DNA from: Delphinus delphis
Lineage: Eukaryota; Chordata; Mammalia; Artiodactyla; Delphinidae
Length of the DNA: 64,000 nucleotides
Direction of reading: 5' to 3'
NCBI RefSeq assembly: GCF_949987515.2
Contig: NC_082688.1
Location: forward strand, 100,791,893 to 100,855,892
The translations under genes and the position numbers were made by a program. Of this stretch, positions 59,656 to 64,000 are shown piece by piece. The stretch's first letter is position 1. Each line of letters opens with the position of its first letter. The notes below the pieces were generated by a model. It was given only the letters and a program-made list of their open reading frames with translations. It was not told where the DNA came from and searched no databases.

Positions 59656-59857
59656 GTGCGACTCTAGAGTCTGAGGTCTCAACCCCCAAACCGTGGGAGA
59701 GAAAATTTGAAACTAGCTTCAGAATGAGCCAGTTAAGACCTGCATTAATTGCATTTATAAGGGATTCCTCCTCTCTGGTAGATGTAGAGAAGCCAGTCTC
59801 CCTGAAAGGAGGTAACTTCACTCTGGATTAATTGTGTATTCTCAGTTTTAGTTTATT

Positions 59858-60002
59858 ATTTATTTATTTGTTTGTTTTTAAAAAAATGTTTTTGGCTGTG
59901 CTGCACGGCGTATGGGATCCTAGTTCCCTGAGCAGGGATCAAACCCGCGTCTGCCAGAAGTGGAAGCACGGAGTCTTAACCACTGGACCACCAGGGAAGT
60001 CG
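59858..60002 (-). mobile_element. Older cetartiodactyl tRNA-derived SINE, short
   Basis: 'tttttggctgtgctgcacgg', 'cctagttccctgagcaggga' and the head 'ctggaccaccagggaagtcg'. The duplication cagttttagtttatt lies at 59843-59857 and 60003-60017 without mismatch. Confidence 0.93.
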
Positions 60003-60017
60003 CAGTTTTAGTTTATT

Positions 60018-61249
60018 TGTAATTTTTGGGCAGGCTCCAGGGAGAAGTGGTCTGTCTTGACGCTATTGGCAACAGATTCCCCAGACAGGATGAAGGGGAC
60101 CGATCTTGCCTGTGAAGATAGTCTCAGACGGCACATTGGTGGTCAGATGCCTGGTTTCTCAAGGCTGACCTAAGTGCACAATCCAATCCAAGATTTCTGG
60201 AAATCCATATTTGTTACTAGTCACAAGCGCTTCTCAGTGGTGGGTCCATTCTTGAGCTCCGTCTGTTGGGATCTTGTGTAGTCAAACATGGCTCAGGGTA
60301 TGCAGCCACCAGTGGGGTGCTGGAGGGCTGTACCTAAGCCTCAGAGAGTGCCCTGGCCTCACCAACACAACTGGAAATGTTCAGTCCTGACGGCCTACTG
60401 TTCTTTGCTTCCAGCTCTATCTTAATGATGACTTCACTCTAGAATGGAAATCTTGAAATTCTGATGGCTAAAGCCTCCTCTTTTTTAGACCAGGTTTCTC
60501 ACAGAGGGACCAATCAAATTCACAGATGAAGATAACTTTAACTTGAAACGTAGTTTATCAATATGGATCTTTGCAATATGGTTTGGTTTATCTCTTGGCC
60601 CTTCTTGAGTCCTGGGGACACTCTGAAGAAAACATGAACCCTTCTGGCTCCTGATTTGGGTAATTACCCTTAGCACTGGCTGCGAAGATTGCTTCCTAGC
60701 TGTATGGTGCCAGTTTTCTTTCTCGTTTTTCCTTCTTTTGCTGAATCAGAAAAAGCCTCAGAACAGAAACTTTCTCTACAGCAACATTTGCCCAACATAG
60801 GCATCTCGGACTGACAGCAATATTGCTGTGGCAGTGTGGACTTCCTGGAAATATTTTTTTCACAGTTGGAGACATGCTTAAATAATAAAACTAGGCTGTC
60901 ATCCCTGGGTTAAGGGTGAAGGAGCTATTTATAGATGAACCAAAAAATCTATGTGATAACTCACATTATTGAACAAGGACAATGGAAAATTCTCCAGGAG
61001 ACAGATAGCATAAAAAGAATTTGAAATTAACCTCATCACATTTTATTCATCAGGACCTTAAGTGGACTTTTTTTTTATGAAGGCCATGTAATTTTGATTC
61101 CTTTTAGTTCTTTTTTTAAAAAAAATAAAGCAGCAAGCCATTTAAATAATTATGCCAGGTCACAAACTGTGATCCTATGGGCCTGTCTTGCCTCGAGACC
61201 TACTTGTTTTGCTCAATAAATATTTAATATTTTAGAAATTTCTGTTTAA
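60018..61249. other. Unassigned 1.2-kb stretch, low repeat content
   Basis: One of the few long parts free of recognisable repeats. It contains a perfect MEF2-type site at 60925-60934. No convincing exon. Confidence 0.4.
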
Positions 61250-61560
61250 GTCCTGAAGCTGGGCTCAGGCCCTCGAGTTCACTATAGTCTACGCTACTCT
61301 TGCCTGCAGTGCCCGTGGGCATCCAAGTGTGTGATTCCTGCTCTGGGTCTTCTCATGCCCTGTGCAGCCCAGATACATTCTAAGCCCTATGGCTTTGCCT
61401 CGTGTATTGCAGCCCCAACTAGTGTATCTCCCCTTTCTTCCAATCCGAATCTTACATATCTCATACACACTGCTGCCAAGAAGCCTTCTCAGGCTATTTT
61501 GACCCATGGTGATCTCTCCCCTTCCTGTCTTCCCAACGCACGTAGTTCCCGAAGACTAGG
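61250..61560. repeat. L2-like fragment
   Basis: 'gccaagaagccttctcaggc' and 'tgatctctccccttcctgtc' recall L2 3' regions. Confidence 0.5.
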
Positions 61561-61768
61561 GGAAACAGAGGAAATGTGATCATTAAAAGGTGTTATAACA
61601 GTGTTATGACAAGATTTAAGATCCCTGAGGGCAGTTATCATGCCATCTAATTGAAAATGTGCACCTCAGTGTCAGGCACAAATCTTACACCTTGGAGTTC
61701 ATTTAAGCATGTTGCATTTCAGGTTTACCTGGCTCATTTGTTGTAAAACTTCAAATAACGAAAACTGC

Positions 61769-61912
61769 GGGGTAGGAGGGAGAGGGGGGTAGGGGGAGAG
61801 AGAGAGATTAATTGTGAAGAAGGAAGGAGGGAAAGAAGGAAGGGAGAGAGGGAGGAAGGAAAGACAAAAAGAAAGAGAAAGAATAGAAAGAGAAGGAGGG
61901 AGAAGGAAGACA
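61769..61912. repeat. Purine-rich (GGA/GAAA)n tract
   Basis: About 140 bases almost entirely A and G on the plus strand. The first part (61769-61796) has four G-runs of three or more. Confidence 0.95.
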
Positions 61913-61964
61913 CGAATTTGGAGTAATATAATGCGTAAAGAATCACCGAGATTAAAATTGGATC

Positions 61965-62075
61965 AGACCTTAAAGAACATCTAGTGATCCTCCCTCATTT
62001 TAGCGCAGGAAGTTGGTGTGACTAATTCAAGGTCATACTGCTAGTTAACGGAAGGGTGGAGCTAGTAATGTAGTC
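61965..62075 (-). repeat. MIR-like fragment
   Basis: 'cctcattttagcgcaggaag' and 'attcaaggtcatactgctag' resemble the reverse MIR core. Confidence 0.5.
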
Positions 62076-62097
62076 TGCAAATTCCTGTTACAATGTC

Positions 62098-62147
62098 ATT
62101 TCTCTCTCTCTCTCTCCCTCCCTCCATTCCTCCCTCCCTCCTTCTCC
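62098..62147. repeat. (CT)n / (CCCT)n pyrimidine tract
   Basis: About 50 pyrimidines on the plus strand, with one adenine. Confidence 0.95.
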
Positions 62148-63238
62148 CAAAGCCTGAGTATGAGTATGTGTGTACAAACAGGTGAGGGTGTGCACGTGTG
62201 TGTGCAAGCATGCGTACCACGGTATACATAGAGGATGCTTTGGAAGTCTGTCTATAACAAAAGCCCACTGATACACCAGAAATCTTTTCATGCTAATGGG
62301 TAATGGATGAATTGAAGGTGTAATATTAGGGATATATGGTTAATTTGAATTGAGAAAGGGAATCCAGGGATACCTTTTAGAAAATTTTTCATCTGTAATG
62401 GTTAAAACAAAAGGTTGGTGCTTAAATGTGTCAAAACCCTTCAACCAACTAGAAAGTTTGACTGTCCTGACTGGCTCCTGCCCAGTTTACAGATGGTTAA
62501 GCTTTTACTGCATTTCCATTAGTTAGCAAATGTGATGCCTCAGCCTGTCTGAATCTTGGGAGCCACGGAGGGAGGCTCCAGGTGGAAGGGGTGCCCTTGC
62601 GGGCGGCTCCTCTTGCCTTCCTGCTCTGTGTGTTTCGGGGATTGATATGCAGCTGTTCTCCAGATGCCGGCTCTTCCCCAGAAGCAGCTGCGTCTCAGCA
62701 GGGGCCCCTTCTATCAATGTGACAACCTGCTGAGGGCTTTGGAACTCTTCCAGATGTAAGGCATGTTGGGGCTATAAAACATAATCATTAGCATTATCTC
62801 CATTTTCGTTTTAGAGTCTCAGCTGTTAAAGTTTCTTGTACAGATTTAGGGCTTAATTGTTCTCATTTTTCTTCATAGGTAGCTTCTTTTAGACAGCATG
62901 GGATCTTCCCTTGGAGCTGCTTTCCAAAAAAGAAAGAAAGAATAGCTTATGAGAAATGTTCCTTCATTCTGGCAGGCTGAGAAGGCTGAGATTAGGGAGC
63001 AGTATTTTCCCAGCTGCGGTTATATGTGTGTCTACGAGCTAAACAAAATCGTCTATGGCTTTTTTTTGCTGAATCACAGGGCTTTCTTTTGCTGAATTCA
63101 CTTGGAATCAATTTCTCCTTTCTTTTTTCTTTTCTCCCTCCCCACCCTTTGTCAACACAGCCCCTGGCTTCCATATTGCCTGGAGAGAATCTCTTGTTAC
63201 TTCATTTTTCTTGAGATCTATGCCTTACTCAAAAGGGA

Positions 63239-63239
<1 letters not shown>
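62148..63239. other. Unassigned 1.1-kb stretch, low repeat content
   Basis: 62160-62220 has alternating gt-rich sequence. 62480-62900 is free of recognised repeats. No exon could be supported. Confidence 0.4.
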
Positions 63240-63281
<42 letters not shown>

Positions 63282-63360
63282 TATGCACATATATATATAC
63301 ACATATATATAACATATATATACACATATATATAACATATATATACATATATATATATTT
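63240..63360. repeat. (TA)n / (TATACACA)n microsatellite
   Basis: A (TA) run of about 30 bases, a short (AC) run, then alternating tatatat-acaca blocks, ending in gggggggg-like sequence at 63361. Confidence 0.98.
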
Positions 63361-64000
63361 GGGGGGGCTGCTACTTGAAGATTAAAAAGCTAATGTTTCT
63401 TTGCAAGACTGTAAAAAGGCATTTCATAGTGAAGGTGAAGAAAATTGGAAACATGGAGTTTGAAGGTCTGTGGAAACATTAACCAAAGACACAGAAAAAA
63501 CAATGACCTCGATAAATTTGCCCGTAGAAATTCATCTTGTTGGTTTATGCTCTAGCTGTTTTGTCTTGGAAATGGCATTTCTCAGTGCACAGCCTCATAA
63601 TCACACTGAGTTTTGATGACAGGATTAGAAGTATTCGCAGAACTCCACGCTGATCTTTGCAGGCAGGCGTCTATGGCATCAGCTCCAGGCGACTCGTGCC
63701 AGGAACTGCTGAGAAGCATTTGTTCACATAGGGAGCTCAGTAACTGGCCAGAAGACAGAGACTTATGCATACTGATGTCTAAATTTCCTGCAATGGTTTA
63801 CAGGTCTTGAATTTGACATTTAGAATGTTCTTGTCAGTTTCCCAGACAGTTTACAAGATGCTGGACAGGCTTTAGCTACAGACCTCTCCTGAGTTTGGGT
63901 CCTGGGCTAGGTGGCCTTGAGATCCACTGTAAGCCTGGCTTCTCCAAGGAGCCAGAGTCTCTGCAGAGAAAGACATATAGGCTGGACAGTGGGTGCCGAA
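63361..64000. other. Unassigned window end, no gene seen
   Basis: A 65-codon plus frame (63613-63810) and its antisense partner show no domain and no good splice pair. Confidence 0.35.

Noticed and set aside
63613..63810. Possible exon of 65 codons near the window end
   Set aside because: Acceptor and donor are weak and the antisense strand is equally open.

Overview
The window is nuclear DNA of a mammal, almost certainly a cetacean. It is AT-rich, has no operon-like coding layout, and is packed with interspersed repeats. The lineage call rests on 15 copies of tRNA-derived SINEs of the CHR family (boundary wording like 'ttccctggtggcgcag' and its reverse complement). These include a ~330-bp long form and a ~205-bp short form typical of whales and dolphins. 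The L1 3' ends are of cetartiodactyl type, and there are no ruminant BovB or Bov-tA copies. Family names are recalled from sequence resemblance, not from a search.

I found no complete protein-coding gene, tRNA, rRNA or CpG island. Open frames over 60 codons are mostly translations of SINEs, L1 fragments or simple repeats. The one stretch that looks like a possible cellular exon is 39392-39537. The window is best read as intergenic or deep intronic sequence.

Layout: 0.3-2.8 kb, a decayed hAT DNA transposon with a recognisable transposase signature on the minus strand. 3.4-5.8 kb, an MLT1 LTR, a hAT-like MITE, the 3' end of an ERVL-type provirus with polypurine tract and LTR start, and a long CHR SINE. 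7.3-10 kb, an antisense HAL1 (half-L1). 11-15 kb, an ERVL-type LTR broken by an L1, an L1 ORF2 fragment broken by a SINE, an MLT1 and another L1 end. 17.9-30 kb, MIR, L1 and CHR insertions and a long (GT)n(GA)n tract. 30.2-33.5 kb, an old antisense L1 carrying a nested SINE and a MITE. 33.9-48 kb, scattered SINEs, L1s and MIRs and the candidate exon. 48-64 kb, MLT1 LTRs (one inserted inside an older repeat), L1 ends, a mariner remnant and several purine-rich or AT microsatellites.

Most SINE insertions keep clear 9-17 bp target-site duplications, so their boundaries are well fixed. The most notable observations are two SINE copies sharing seven derived bases (a young subfamily candidate with an altered B box), the provirus PPT-LTR junction, a 34-nt hairpin at 52001-52034, and the candidate exon. 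I did not find a convincing novel biological system.
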